NCBI GenBank assembly: GCA_016785225.1 | Contig: JAFBJZ010000623.1 | Coordinates: 2,394,501-2,458,500 of the forward strand | DNA from: Psettodes erumei | Lineage: Eukaryota; Chordata; Actinopteri; Pleuronectiformes; Psettodidae | Direction: 5' to 3' | Length of the DNA stretch: 64,000 nucleotides | Shown: in pieces, positions 33,576-48,700 of the stretch | How the letters are laid out: each line of letters opens with the position of its first letter | Numbering within the stretch: position 1 is the first letter of the stretch | Notes under the pieces: generated by a model | The model's input: only the letters and a program-made list of their open reading frames with translations | Told to the model about the DNA's origin: nothing | Databases searched by the model: none | Translations under genes and position numbers: made by a program

Positions 33576-35498
33576 GTAAGTCGGTCGGTACCTAACCCGA
33601 AACCCCGCTGACTGTGATTGTGCAGCAGGTCACATATTGCTTGACAGAAGCTATTTTGTTCATGTAAGGATCATCTGCAAACTGCCCACCTAGATTTCCA
33701 ATCAGGATTACTGATATTTTAGTAAATCTTGTATTAATACGGTGAATAATGTTGTAATAATAAGGTGAATAATAATGTTTAGTTAGTTTGCATGCCAACT
33801 CGCGCGTGTTTTTGTGTCCCAGATGAGAATGGCCGAGAACATGACAGGACATGACACATTGCATGAGCACAGTGGGCATTGTAATCACGTTTGCAGCTGG
33901 ATAAGGATCATGCATGCATGTCTCCCTTGCTGCAAACTCTGCACACAGTTTCAGCTTTACTGCAGCATGCAAGACATCCACACATGCACAACCCTCCCCA
34001 TGCACCCTGCTGCTCCTCACCTATGTAACAAGCACATTTTATTCTGAGGCACTGTGATCTTCAGATTCTGTAAGATCATCTTTTGCAGAACTGTTTTTAG
34101 GACTGAACACGTGATTGGTTTTCTGTTGCTCCAGTAATACAGTGACCTTTGAGCTGCACAGGGAATGATGAACCTACCATATACCAACCATATAGCATTA
34201 CCATGCACCGGCCATTTGTCCGAACAGGAAATAATACTAACTCTGCCACTGTTTTTGACATGCTGCACCCTTTAACCCACCATACATAAAGGAAGGCCCA
34301 GTAACGGCGGTGGCGTTCGCTGGCTCATGCTCATAGCAATGAATAGAGGCTCAGTAGGTAAAGCATTGCACAAATGCCTGGAATTTCACCCCCCCCACAC
34401 ACACACACACACACAAACTACGAGGGAAAATATGCAACTGAATTGTGTTTTCCAGCTGGGTGTATTAAATTGGTGTTATCTGAGGATGTACATGCTGTGA
34501 CATTGTCCTGTTTTGACGAACCAGAAAAAGTAACACAGAAGTTATCGCTGCAAGTGATTAATAGTTTGCGTCGGGACATACTCTTCAGCGTATTCATGCT
34601 TAGCAGTATGTGTATGTTTCCCTTTCTGCCACTGGTATACTGTGTGTTTGCTTGTGTGTGTCAGTGTCCCTGGCACAGCTGTATAGTGGGGCTGCCAGCT
34701 GGCAGTGTGGCTGGTGTCAGTGAACCAAGGGTTGCTTGGGGTGGCTGTCCCAGAGTCCTCCGAGATGCTGCTGCGCTGGGGGAAGGGTCAAGGTTGTGAC
34801 ACACAAGACTTGCTCTCTCTCTTTCTGATTCTTCAGCTGACACAGCATTCAACTTGAACTTGTTTTGTTTTATGTAATGCTTGCAGCACCTTGTCCATTG
34901 GTTCCACACTGACATATTTCAACAAATACACCCACTCTCCAGAGAATGAAGCCATAGATATTTGGGGATCCCTTAAATTTAATTGATCCCAATCATTGCA
35001 TCAAAAATATCTAACCCAATGATGGGACTAATTTGTCCAACAAATTGGACTGATTGGATTCACCAAATATCTGTAAAATTCATTCCCAAAAGCATCAGCT
35101 GTACTGTGTGTTTTGTGCTATAAGTAAATGTCAGCACGCTCTCACGCTGAACTAAGGTGGGAAACATTGTAAATATACTTAGCATGGTAAGTATATTTAT
35201 GGTAAATATTATGCTTAGTATTGGCATGTTTGCATTTAGCTGAAAGCACCTGTGTGACAGCATGGCTACACTAAGTCCAGCTTCACAGAACACACAGCAT
35301 GGCTGCAGGCTTTTATTCCTTGTCCACACGTCAACATTGAAAACAGAGTTTCAGAACGTCTTCACCTCAGCAGGATGAATTTTTGTTGACCAAAAACTTA
35401 TCGTGTGCATGAAAAACCAAAATGCTTACACCGAGCTAAGTTTAAAAAAACATGTACTTGTGGACTTGGCCATAGTCTTGATACATTATGCAGTGTGA

Positions 35499-35533
<35 letters not shown>

Positions 35534-38500
35534 ACAGTATAATGATTGATTGTCTTTCCTCAGAGCTTTACTTTGATTCCCTGATTTAGCTGTGACGTGA
35601 AACGATAGATTTGACCAAATGATGACATGAGGGAGTGAGAGAGTCATAGTGACTTTGATTTTGTGAACAACAGTGTCCATGACGACAAAATTAGACCTGA
35701 TATGAAACACCGCTGGTGTACAAAAGCAAGGAGTGTACCTAATCCACACCTTTGTTTGATTGTTTTATCATGAGTCCAGCTCATGGAACAAGACTGACAC
35801 AGTTCCTGGTACTGATAACAGTACACGGCCCTTTTTTAAATCTCTTATCACACATTTGTGTCCTATCATGTTTGACTGCTCATATCTCACAGCAGATCTG
35901 CTTCAGACACAGGGCTGAAAAACAGACAGACAGACAAGCTACCATTAAACACATGCACATGCAGCTGCTGTAGTAGGTCTTGTGACCGGTTCCTCATCGT
36001 GAATAAACAGTTTGTTGCGCTACGGCAGGCTGTGATAATGAGTGAGGCTTCGTCAATGTTCTCCGGCTGGGACCCTGGTTCATTAGAGTCATACTGGGCG
36101 TCACAGAGTCATTCAGAAATGCTTCTGTCTAAATACACCCACCAAACCTGCCAAGTCGAAGAACTAAGCTGAGGAAACAGCAGTATTTTGCTTCCAGCTT
36201 GTTTTGAAATGACTTATGGGTAGATCAGACTGAAATCTTTGGAAGCTGTACACACACACAGATAGATAGATAGAGAGAATGACGCTGGATCTGGCTGGAG
36301 GTGAAAGTCTGTAACTTGCTCAGCTGAGGTTGTTTGCCCATCTTGAGTCCTGGCAGAACAGCATGTGGGTCTTACTGTGCAGGCTTGGGCTGGGGCTGTC
36401 ATTGCTAATCCAAGGTGATCCTAGCCAGCTGCACACAGACTCAGCATGGCGTGGAACGAGCTCGCTGCAGGAAGCGTCGCTGCATCGGTGGCAGTGGGCT
36501 GTTTCCCTGTTTTATGCTCGGGTTCAGGAAGAGGTCACCTTCATGATGTGGAACTAGCACCTAGGCCATCTATAGAAGAGAGGTTTGTCATGTCATCACA
36601 TTATAAATCCCCACAGATCTGCAGTGTTTGAATGCCATTTATTCAGAGGCCACAGGGCTGATCTGTTCTGTCTAAGCACAAATGAACTACTTCTACTACT
36701 TGAAGATTATTTACCTCATGAACCAATAATATGTGCAAAGAGGGAATGTACACTACCACATTTAGAAAGTGACATATTTGTCATTAGTCTTTCAGATTCA
36801 AAGGGGACCAGTCCTTTAGAGTTTGGTTATAAATAATGTCTGTTGCCAGATGTTTTCCAGTGATCTCCCTTAAAAGCAATATTTAATCGTCAGTTGGTCA
36901 TATGCCTCTACTACTTCACTCTACACAAAGCACCAGTGTTAATGTTAAAGGGCAAGGCTGGCAATATTCTACATTTTTGATGAGCACTAATTAACAGCTG
37001 AAAGTAGTCTCCATCAGTTGCACTTATTTACCTTCCGCTAATAGCTTTTGCTGAAAAACTACAATCTTTAGTCATGTTAGAGAGAAATTACATAGCCATT
37101 TAAAAAAAGCTCGGTGTTTGTGACCGTTCTTAAAGAATTACATCTCCTGTAGGAACAAATAGACTTGCGGCTGAGGATAGGGAAGTGAGGATGTAGGGAG
37201 AATTTGATGAATGTGTTTTGTTCTTTTCGTGGGATTTGTTGTCTATAAGCAAAATATAGAATAATTGTGGCCTTTAGCATTTGGCATAGTTAATGAAATA
37301 TTGTAATTGTTCTTGTCCAGGAGCTCTGAAGGTAGTTGAAAAGTCCATTTTCTTTTTGGTATTTATTGTAGATTTGTCATTATTATGGTATTAAGGTTAT
37401 TATGTGAATTTATCCTCACATTGATATTTGTCACACGGCCCTGTTCACTTCTTTTTGCTCGTCAGTTGCCATCATATGTTGAAAGATGCTCAACTTTTTT
37501 TTTCTCCCCATGCTTGTTTGCTGCCCACCAGGCTGCGGCTCCACGAGGGGAAGGTGATCAAGGACCGGCGTCACCACCTGCGAACTTACCCAAACTGCTT
37601 CGTGGCCAAAGAGCTCATCGACTGGCTGATCGAACACAAGGAGGCCTCAGATCGAGACACGGCAATCAAGATCATGCAGAAGCTTTTGGATCAGAGCATC
37701 ATTCACCACGGTAAGGCTGAACTATGTGTGTGTGTGTGGTGATTTCTGTATCCTATAACTGCAAGGGTCTCTCTTCCTCTCTTGTTCTCGCTCTCTTTTT
37801 TCTGTCTTGATATTTTCAGGGAAAGATTATTGCCTGTAAATGATTCTCTATATCTCCAAGCCAATATGGCTTGCTACCTGTTTCACATCTGACCTGAAAC
37901 ACACTGACGCTGACAACAGAGACAGAATGAGCCCTTCTCTTTAGTTGATGTTTAGACAGAGCCCAAACTATACATACAGTATTCCAACTTCAGACCAATG
38001 ATTTAATGATATTTAGATTTTAGTGACTGCTTTACAAAAACATCACCAAAATTCCCAGAATCTTGCTTTTGCTTGTGCATGAATATTCTACTATCACATG
38101 AGCTCAAACTGGCCATCACCTAAGATGGCCTCTGTCACAGACAGCTAAATTACATGAAAGTATGTGTGCAATTTGTTAGAATTATACAAAGTATAAACTT
38201 GGAACAGGTTCATGTTTTTCGAGTTTTGTAATCTAAAGTCTCTGCATGTTGGTTATGATGCTAAACTAAAGTCTAACAGAAAACAAAGGCTGCCTAAGCC
38301 ATCTGTGTCCCTCTTTACATATATCTCTACATTAGAGTCTCCAGTGGAACTTCCACTTCTGTTTTGTTGATCCATGTAGTGTAATTCCTTTTTTTTTTTT
38401 TTTAAGTGTGTGACGAGCATCGGGAGTTCAAAGACCTGAAGTTGTTTTACCGCTTCCGTAAGGACGACGGCACGTTCCCATTGGACAGTGAAGCCAAGGT

Positions 38501-39740
38501 CTTCATGAGGGGCCAGCGAATATATGAGAAGTACGTACGCACACAAAAGCACGCACCTAAAACACAACAGACTAAACAACAACACGAGACACAAGTTTAG
38601 CTGAAAGATAAACTGAAGAATTTCATGAAGTTTTTGATTGATTTTCTCTTTTACTTTATCAGCAAGACACTTTAAAGGAATTGTCCAACATCTTTGTTTT
38701 CTTGCCAAACGTTAGATAAGAAGTTTGAGACCACTCTCACATCTATACAGTGACAATGAAATTGAGGCCGGCAGCTGTTTAGTTTATCTTAGCATAAAGT
38801 CTAAAATAATGCATAAACCACAACATGAGGAGCTGTGGATTCATATCCCTTTAAATACTAATTGTTTACAAGATGTAAGGCTCATCTCCTTGAAGTTGGC
38901 ATCAAGACTGCTGATCAGATGAACTGTCACAGCATTGTCTGAAGGCTGCTCGGTGAGCTGCTTCACATCCCATTCATGTCCTTCCAGCCTTCCTCTTTGT
39001 GTCTCCTTTGAGTACTTTCCTTCTCTGTGGCACGCCTTCAGGGTAGGTCAGATATGCCATTCATTCTTAGAACACTTACTTTGTTTAGATCGGAATGCAT
39101 AGCATTGAGTTTAACTGTTTTTTGACGTTTGACGTTTTTTGATGACTGAAACCTGCAGGAAGTGGAGAAATCAGAGGATATTGGAAGCGTTTTGATGACT
39201 CGTACTATTTGTTTGGTGAAAGGCTGGATTCACAGGAGGGGCAGAGGACACCACTAATGGGAATGTTTTTGTTTGTCATCAGCTGTGTGCTGTTTTTCCA
39301 GTAGTGATGAGACTAATTGTTTCTACTGAAGTCTTTACTTGTCTCTCTGGTGGTTCATTAGTTGTATTTCTACATCTCTTTGAACCTACACGCACGCACA
39401 CACACACGCACAATGTCTTTTTTTGTACAAAGCACAAACAGCTTTACTCCCCTTTCCTTTCACACATCCTGCCACCTCTTTGTCACATGAGCAAACTGTG
39501 TTTGTATTCTGTGCCTCTCTTAACACATACACAGTGACGCACTCTTGCAAACAGAGACCTATTTTTTGTGTCTTTTTCTTTGACAGCACAAACACACTCA
39601 TGCACATGCACACAGCCGTTGCATAAGAGGAAGAAATAGTCCAAGGGGAGACATCTGTCGTCTCAGCTCTCAAAGCTATGTGTTTATGTAATCACCATGG
39701 TGCAGCCCAGCACACAACACACATTTACACACATGCAGAT

Positions 39741-39783
<43 letters not shown>

Positions 39784-42700
39784 CACACACGCACACGCAC
39801 ACACACACACACACACACACCACACACACAAACAATCCTCAAGCTTGATTTGGTGGTTTTTTGCTCGTGAACAAGAGTTGCTTCACTATTATGCTGCATA
39901 AGAAAGTCCAAGTCCAGCAATGTAAAAAAGAACAACCATTGTTTTCTTAATTGTACCCTAACATCATAACCAGAATTTGGTTCTTTGGTAAGAGGGTTAT
40001 AAGGTTTCTAATAAAATGGAAAAACAAATGAAAGGGACATCCCAACGGAAGCTGTCCCATTCTGTCTCGAAAGGGAGTTTGATAGTGCAGATCATGACCC
40101 TACTTGGCTCTTCATTTGTTCCGACATTAGGAGTTTTGTTTATTCGATAGATACTGTTCTTCTTGGCTCACCCCCCAAACTGACCAAAGATGGTTACATT
40201 TATGGCCTGTTGGTGCAAACTCAAAAGCTGTTTTTACCCATGCTAGCGGTGTGGCTCCCGGATTGGCAGTTTTGGTCTGTTGGCCTAGACTACAGGCGGG
40301 AGTTTTCAATTATTGTGTCAAATATCTTAATGTGCTAGCAATGACAAAATTTTGTACAGACATTCTTTGTTGCCAGGGGAGGAATCCTAATGATGTTGGT
40401 GGTCCCCCTTTGGCACCACCACAAGGTTCAGATTTGTGGTAATTGCATTGGTCAACATTACTGAAATTACTAGAAAACAGCCCACAGCTCTGCCAAAGTG
40501 GCTGCAGCCTTTTAGTCTTTTTTTAATGAATCGTTTTCATGTTCTACACAATTTAGTCTGGGTTATTGACATATTGTAACAAATTGTACAGTTCAGAGTT
40601 CAGATATTTTTGACAAGTAAAATCTAAAATGGGTTTTAAGACAGTAAACAGGTTCACGCATAACAACTTGCATACATTGAAAGAGGTGGTGAATCAGGAC
40701 AGAACGGCCATGGTCAGGTTGGTTTGAAGATTCAGCTTTGGCTTCAGTAAGAACTTAAGTAGAAATGCAGTAACATATTTTCACTTCTTTGTGTTTCTTT
40801 CCGGCTGGGACATTAACACTGGATTATCCTGCATTGCCCAGATCTCTGTACATGCACACTTACAGCACTGTGCAAACTCCATGAGCATATACTGTCGTCT
40901 GTTACACTAAGTGTCCTGCCCTGCAGCCAGGTCCACAGCTACTTTCTCCATTGGAAATATAAACACTCTCATTGATCTCTGATGCTGACGATTGTCCAAT
41001 CAACACACACAAAGTCCAATAAACAAAGCAGAGGAAGACATTTCCAGCAGTTGTTTTGACAGCAGTTCCCTAGGCGACAGGATTAGTAAGGCAGGACAAT
41101 GTTTTACAGGCCTTTTAAATCATTGTGTGTTTGTGTGTGTGTGTGAGAGCATGCTGTACATGTCAGTTGAATAGCATAGAATGATTTAGTCATGCTCATA
41201 CTGAGTTATCAAATGAAAAAGAAAGACCTTTTGAATGAATGAAACACTTTATTTAAGCTTTTTTTTTTTTACCTGGGGTAGATTCAGTGAGCATGAATGC
41301 CCTGCCCTTTGCTGACACTCATTCACACCTACAGTCTTTTTCTGTTTTTTGTTCAGCTGTTGTTCATGTAGCTGGTCTGCTTCTGTTCACTGTGAAATTG
41401 AATATGGTTAATAAGGAATCTAATCTTTTCCAGTGTGATTTAAACTTTCTATTTTCCAAATCACTCTCCCTGAATAACTTCACAAGTTCAAGTCTTTGGC
41501 ACATGATTTTCATGTCTGTTTGTGTGTCAGTGTGTACATTAGTCTGCGTGTGTGAGAGAGTGAAAGAAACACACAAGGTGGCTTATAGACAACAATGAAC
41601 AATCTGTCTCTCACCGCACTCCTTGAAGGGACCATGTCACTGGTTCTGCTTGCTTCAGCCCATCAACTGCAAATTTTCTATAATTTACATTACTGGTAAA
41701 TATGGTTTTGCCATTCCAAGAATCGTCACACTTAAAATCTTCTATGCTTTTTTGTCAAACATATAAATGCTGCTGAATCAAGAGAGAGCAACACAACCTT
41801 CCATTTGTAAACATTGCACTTGTTTATCTTGTGTCCCACAGATGTAAACTCAAAAAGATATCTGTGTCACCGCTCTTTAAGACTAACTTATGACTGATAA
41901 TGACTGGCTAATTATGTCAGCTGCTCTCCTTGCTTGAGAGGAGATTCTGACATTTCCACATGAGTACCTGATGACTGGTGGAATGTCTTTGGTTATTACA
42001 GTGAGTATACGGTAGATCCAGCATACAGAGTAGTTAACAAAGGAAGCTTCATCATAAAGGCATTGAACTTTTCATGTTTTCATTAGGCTAGAATATCACT
42101 AATGCTAATCTGTCTGTGCTGAAGGTCCTGATAAGTAAAGCAATGTTATCATTCCTTTATTGTTCCACAAGGTTGCTGTTAACTGAGCTAACTGAGATTA
42201 TGATTAAAAGTATGAGTATAATATGTTTGATACAAGGAAGTTATGTCAGTAAGGTCAAGAACTTGTTGGCTTTACTGTACAGGCGTGCAGGAAAGTTGTT
42301 TTTTTAACAGAAATGCATACAGTACATTTCTACAAAGCAACAGAACAAAACTTTTATCTAACAAATGTATCTTGTGATTGTCTCACAGAATATTCACATC
42401 AGGATTAAACTGACTTGTAGTCAACAGCTGTTTCCATACTCTACCTGTGACTGCTTTGTAAGATTCTGACTTGTCCCTCCCTTGTCCCTTACATCGCATT
42501 TTTGTTCTTAAAAATTGGTCTAAGGCCCTGGAGTGTCATCAGAGCCTCACCTTTATGCAAGGACCATGTCTGAGAGCAGGGAAAAACCTGGTTCTTCACC
42601 AACCCTTCTTAGTGGACACCTCTCAGGCTGAGCTGGCTGAGCAACGACACTGAACATATCCAGGTCACGGCAGCTCGCCTTGTCCCACTTGTTTTCATGA

Positions 42701-45700
42701 TTCATTTACATACTGTACGTATAGTCTTACATCATGCACAATTATATTACTGATGTAATACTCAAGATGAACTGTGCTTTACTTTGTGTGCAGTACTTCA
42801 AGTCTGTTGACTTAACATGAAAAATGGATTACATGGCATTATGTATTGAGGCCAGCTCCTATGGAACATAATATTCAGTTCTCTAAAGGTTTTTATTTTA
42901 TATGATTGGGCAGCCAATGTGGGCCATAGCAGTCCAGTATTTCATAATCCCTCAACATTTGAAATCTAAACCAGACCTATGTTCTGCAGTATTGACTTAT
43001 GTGACTGAATGACGTGAGCAGTGCCGGGTGTGCACCTCTGACCAGTTTTGTTAAACACTGTACATTTCATCTGCTGACTTTTCCTTGACTCGGAGTTGTA
43101 ACTTGAGGAATACACTGTCACCCAGGGACCAACTTTAATGACAGTGTAATTCTTCTCTTGACACGTGGGCCTGCCCTGCGGCTTTCTCTGGATCATCAGT
43201 CATAGTTTAATGAGCCACACTGAGAGGACGACACAAGCACAGGACTCCAAAGATTCCAAGGCTTTTTGCAGAGGAGGTTGCACCTGAGTTTTGTTTCACT
43301 AAGTTTAATTTACATGTTAGGATCCCTGTTTAGCTTAATCAAAGCAGAAGCTGTTTGTCCTGCGTACTAATGGTTTCTCTACTGATTTATAAAATGTTAA
43401 ATGTTCTGCCCTGAACTGTATAAACAACAGAAAAACTGATGGCTTGTACATGCCAGAACAACTTTGCCTGCTCCATACTCCCTACACCAGCCATAATTAG
43501 GCAATGCACTATCCAGTTGGGATTCCCTTTGTATTTCTGTGTAGGTCCTCAGTCATCCAATTCATTGTAGGTGTCCTCAGTTCTAAAAAAGAACTGAGCA
43601 TTTAGAACTAAGTATGCCTTTCGGAAGAGAGGTAAAACATGTTCAAGGAAACAAAAGAAGTCCAGTTGCCTTCACTTCAGCACTTACTACAGTTACCTTT
43701 CCACTCAGGAGTACTGTACTTATCCTTTTTTATTTACCAAGACAACTAGAGATCACCTAACATCACATGTTATTTGTTTAAATCAAATGAAAGCCAAAAT
43801 GATAAACTGACAATATGGCAATTTTAGGTTCCAGTTTATTTCTTGACTCAGACCAAATCCCACATCTTTATAGTAAGATAGACTAACCCTTCCTAAAATA
43901 CCAACCCATTACTACTCACTGTTATCAACCTTTTCATGTGAGAGTCATATTTGTGTCTTGATTTACAAACTAATCTGGTTGATATGTGGGAAAAATTCAT
44001 GCCAAGGGTTTAAATGATGAAGTTTTTAAAGATGATCAGACAGTATGTGTTCTTGTACTGACCTAATCAGGTTGTTGGTGGTGGCCAGAAGCCGAACCTA
44101 AAACCCCCGGCTGTGGGATGTCTTTATCTGATCATTTTTACTTTCTCATATTATCAGTTCATAAAATCTTCGAAGCAATCCCACACATTTTCAAGCTGCT
44201 ATTACATCTGTAATTATTATGTGTATGTCTTTGTTACACTGTGAGGTGCGTGTCAATGAAGTGAATGATTGGCAGCCATTAAAATAGAAAGTGGGACTGT
44301 CCAGTTATATACCAACAAAACACTATGACGGTGCAGTTCATGGCTAACACACGTTTAGACAGGGGTACCAGAGAAAGCTTTTTTGCTGTGTGTGAATGTT
44401 CAGGTGACAGTGTTTGGGTGTGGGTGACAGGTGTGAATGTGTTTGTAGCAGAGAGGTTTATGTCAGCGATTTTGTTCTGTGCATGTGTGTGCTTGTCTTT
44501 TTGTTGAGTGTGTGTCTGTGTGTCATCTGGTGCCATCCAGATGAGATCACGCAAGTTTCTTTTTAGCTAGTTGCCAACTGCCATGTGAAATCATATTCTC
44601 TACAGTGAAACATATTTATATTTGAGCTTTTACTGAGCCAAGTCCACAAAGCCAAACCTCCATTTATTGCCAGTGAAGCAGATCTAGAAGATTTGTGTTG
44701 ATGTAATTACCTTGTCATCATACCGGTCTTATCTTTAGCTTTGGTGCATTATGTTCTATGAATAACATGAATTAAGGTTTAAGATTCCCTCTCAGTGCCT
44801 CCACTCATGTGGTTGAAGTGCTAATCCAGACAGTGCAACAGTGCATTATTTGTACATGTTGACTGCAGATTACAGACTGGAGAAACTGGGCTGGTTTTGC
44901 AGGATTTTCCTGCTGGGAGTTCCCACTGAAGGATGGTAACTTTTAAAAATAATGCCATTTTAAAAAATACAGAAGACAGTGGATGTTACAATATGGTTAT
45001 CAGTTATAAAGATGACAGCATTTCTGTGAGCAGTGTATTTAACACATACAACAGTACGTGACTCAAACCAATCACTACAATGAAGATATTAGCCAGAGCT
45101 AGAAAATTATTGCTTCAGAATATTCACATTGCTTTCTTGGAGCACACAAGGGCAAACTACTGCACTAAAAATGCTAAATTTATCCAAACTCAAAAAGGTG
45201 AATTGATTTCTATTTCTTAATTTATCATTTCCCCCAGCATCACTGAAGTAGGCTGCTGACTTTTAGGCATTGTGTTTGGATGAGTTTGCTTTTAAAGTGC
45301 AGTTTTGCAAAGTTATGTCCAATCATAGTAACAAAAGTATGCATTTTTTCTCTCCACAGACTGATGAACACAGAGAACAACCTTTTACAGACCAGGGAAG
45401 AGGAGGGCGGGATGTTTGAGCGGTCGCTAGTGGCCTCCGAGTTCGTCGACTGGCTGATACAGGAGGGGGAGATGGCAACCAGGGAGGAGGCAGAGCAGCT
45501 GAGTCGCAGGCTTCTTGAACATGGCATCGTTCAGCACGGTGAGGAATCTTTCATCTGCTTTAACATTTCTAACGACAGTGTCATGCAACACCAGCAGAGT
45601 TTAGGTCATTTGATGTATTCACAGAGTCTCAAGCATTTCCACATTTTAATGGCTTTTTGCTGGGTCTGCCAAAACCTGCTTCAGGAGGCATAATGTCTGA

Positions 45701-48700
45701 CTAGATGTTATGGTATTGACAGATTGATGATCTGTGAATGACCCATGGTGACAGTAAAGCTTAGTGGCCCCTGTAAGTAGTCCCTTCTCACCTATATATA
45801 ATCCCCTGACTCAGCTCTGCTGTACATTATGGGACTGATTCTGATCCAGCTCCTCTTTAACCCGGAGACCACTACCATTTATATGGTTGTGTTATATTTG
45901 CTTTGGGTCATGCAATCTGATAACTGTTATAGTATGTCATACTTCTTGTATGATTACTGCCATATCTGCCCACTGAAACACACCTGTCTGACTCATTCAA
46001 AACAATCCTTGTCAAAGTCATGTTTGGTTCAGCTCACAGCCATTTTCAGGGGGCCTGACCAGTTGAATGTCATAGATATGTGTAGATAGATATAAACTGG
46101 ATTCTAGTTACACTGTTAAAATGCCTGTAGTTGTGGCACCTAAGTAGTAAAAAAAATGGGTTAACGCAGTCTCAAATGGGAAACTTTAAAAATGGAAACA
46201 TTGGTTTAGCACCAATTCTCATCCACTCCTAAAACTCATCGCAGCTCATTTTGGGCTCCCGTTTGTTCTGAAGTGACCCACATTATGTCTCGCACTGACC
46301 GGGATTCTGTTTTTCCACCAGTCCTGATTCTCTGTGTCTCTTGCACCTGACCCAACCTAGCACAGGGCTACGATTAAGAATGAGTATAGTGACAGAATGT
46401 GATGTGTATATCACAGGCTCTAACAGGTCAACAGGTTTGACTGGCTGTCAGGCCAGGAACGGGGTGGGGTGGGGGTGGGGGTGGGGGCTATCATGTATCT
46501 CTGAATATGCAATATATGCACAGTGACTGTGCTGTGTGACTGATTCAGCATATACTTAAATAAAAGTACTTATACCCCTACATACAAATACCCCATTACC
46601 AGTAAAAATCATGCATTCAAAAATGTTACTTAAATGAAATAAAGTATTAAAAGTAAAAGTATTCACTGTACCGATAGGCTTCCATGAATTTGATATTATT
46701 ATTAAATGTTACTTGTTTATTACTCTATTATCTGTAATGTATTGTGCAATAATAAGCACAATGCTTTTCTGTAGTTGGGCAAGGTACATCATTTATTCGG
46801 TATTTAATTAAATTTATTTATTTTGGATTATTACAATGTCAGCTGAGCAGATATCTTAAAATGCTTTTCCCCCCTGTTTCACACACAAACAGTGCCAGTG
46901 TTTTTCCTCAGAGACAGATATGTCCAGTGTGACCAGAAAGAGCTGGCAGAAAAAAACAGGGAGTTGAGTACCATATTATATTTTTTGCGTTAGTGAACAT
47001 TTCTCAAAGTTTATTGGGAAGTTTGAGAGGAACTCAAAACTACTGTGCTTTTCACGTTAATTTTAGAAGATGAGCAGAGCTTCTGCTTTCTGTGCAGTGC
47101 CATAAAACATGATAAACTCACAGGCCTGTGTTTACAGCCCCCTATTAAAAAAAGTCCCGCCTTATATTTTAAAAACATCTTTGTCTCATATTTGACTCCT
47201 GCGATGGTCGTAATTCTCCAGTATACTGTGCAACCTTTTTTTATATATATATCTTTGAAGTTTAAAAATGGACCTCTATCCTGAGCAAGTTTTTGCTGGA
47301 ATCACCACATGACATGAAATTTGATTTTAAGCTGATGTCTGTAGTTCACAACTGCGTCTGATTAAATTACACCGTGTGTGACTTATAACTTAAGTCACAT
47401 GGCCTTAGTGTTGGAGTTTTTTTCCCTGTAGCAGATTTCACCATACGATAGATGTTGTTTTGCATTTGTTCTGTCTTTCAGTTTTGTCTAGCCATGGTAC
47501 TTTGGATTTTAAAATGAAAACACATTAGAACAAATCAAACTAATTTGGGGCATTGTATGTGCACAGTGTAGCCTTTCAACACAGCTGGGGGCTGGCATGT
47601 TGAATCCCTCTGGTTTGGATTACAGACTATAAATGGCCATATAGGAAAAAGCCATCACAAAATACTACTGCTGAACATGATGGTTGGCAGAATATTTCCC
47701 TTAGATTGCTTTAAAGAGAGAAGAAACGATTCCCCAGTGAAAACAAGGAGTAAGGAAAAATAAAGACGGGTGTATCATGCATTGAAGAGCAGTGAAAGTC
47801 ATTTCTGCCCTCTCTTCCTTTCTTGCTCCTGCTACTCTTCCTTCTGCTCGATTGCCCCTCATCACATGAAGGCCCATCTGCTCTCACTCACCACAAGAGC
47901 TGTAATAGAGCTGAGCATCTCCAGGGTACTAGGAATGTGGTATTCCTCAACATGAACACACACACACACTGCAGCACTGTGTGTTGTCCCTTCACTTCAT
48001 TAATGTAATACAGAGCCTGGCCTACTTCCTGCTGGCCTCACAGAGGCTACATACTATCATCCTCCATGTGGAAATAACTGCTCTGCTGTTCGAAGGAGGA
48101 TATATGGACTTGTCACTGTACATATTGCTATACATCCTTTGTACTACAGTAGGGAGAATAACTACTAAATAATTTAGTTTCATTGATAATGTGTTTACAG
48201 GCCTTTGAGCTCAGAGAATGAGATCTGTACTCCTGCTTTCTGTGCTGCTGGGCAACAGACAAGCATTCATACATGTAATGTATAGAGGGCAAGTCTGGAT
48301 GGATCCTCATTGTGTTTAAATTTTGTGTTCACTGCGGGACAGCTTGGCAGTTGTTTTCCTGCTTTCCTCATAATAAAAGGACTTTATGAGGTTGACATTA
48401 ACCATGTACCCATAGGACATGTTGACTGACCACAAGGCCAGTGCACTTCTTATTATGCTGTAGGCTGATAAGTTAAGCAGTAACTAAGTGACCATATAGC
48501 ATAAGTAGACTAAATTAGAAACAAAAATGGCACAGAAGTTAAGACAAAGCCCTATAATAATACTTCAGAAAATGCCAACACAACCCAGGAGTTTAATGGA
48601 GACATGTGGAGAAAACACTTATTTATAATATATTTAAAATGAACCTGTGTAATGTTTGATGAGCAGATAATGCTTTGCTGAAATGTTTGTTACAGGACAA

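Larger units (their letters stand above)
38531..45359 (+). other. deptor intron 3 (6.8 kb)
   Basis: It holds a MITE fragment (38671-38830), a long CA repeat (39742-39831) and a possible retroelement tail (43530-43690). The rest is AT-rich sequence with no exon or RNA gene that I could support. Confidence 0.55.
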
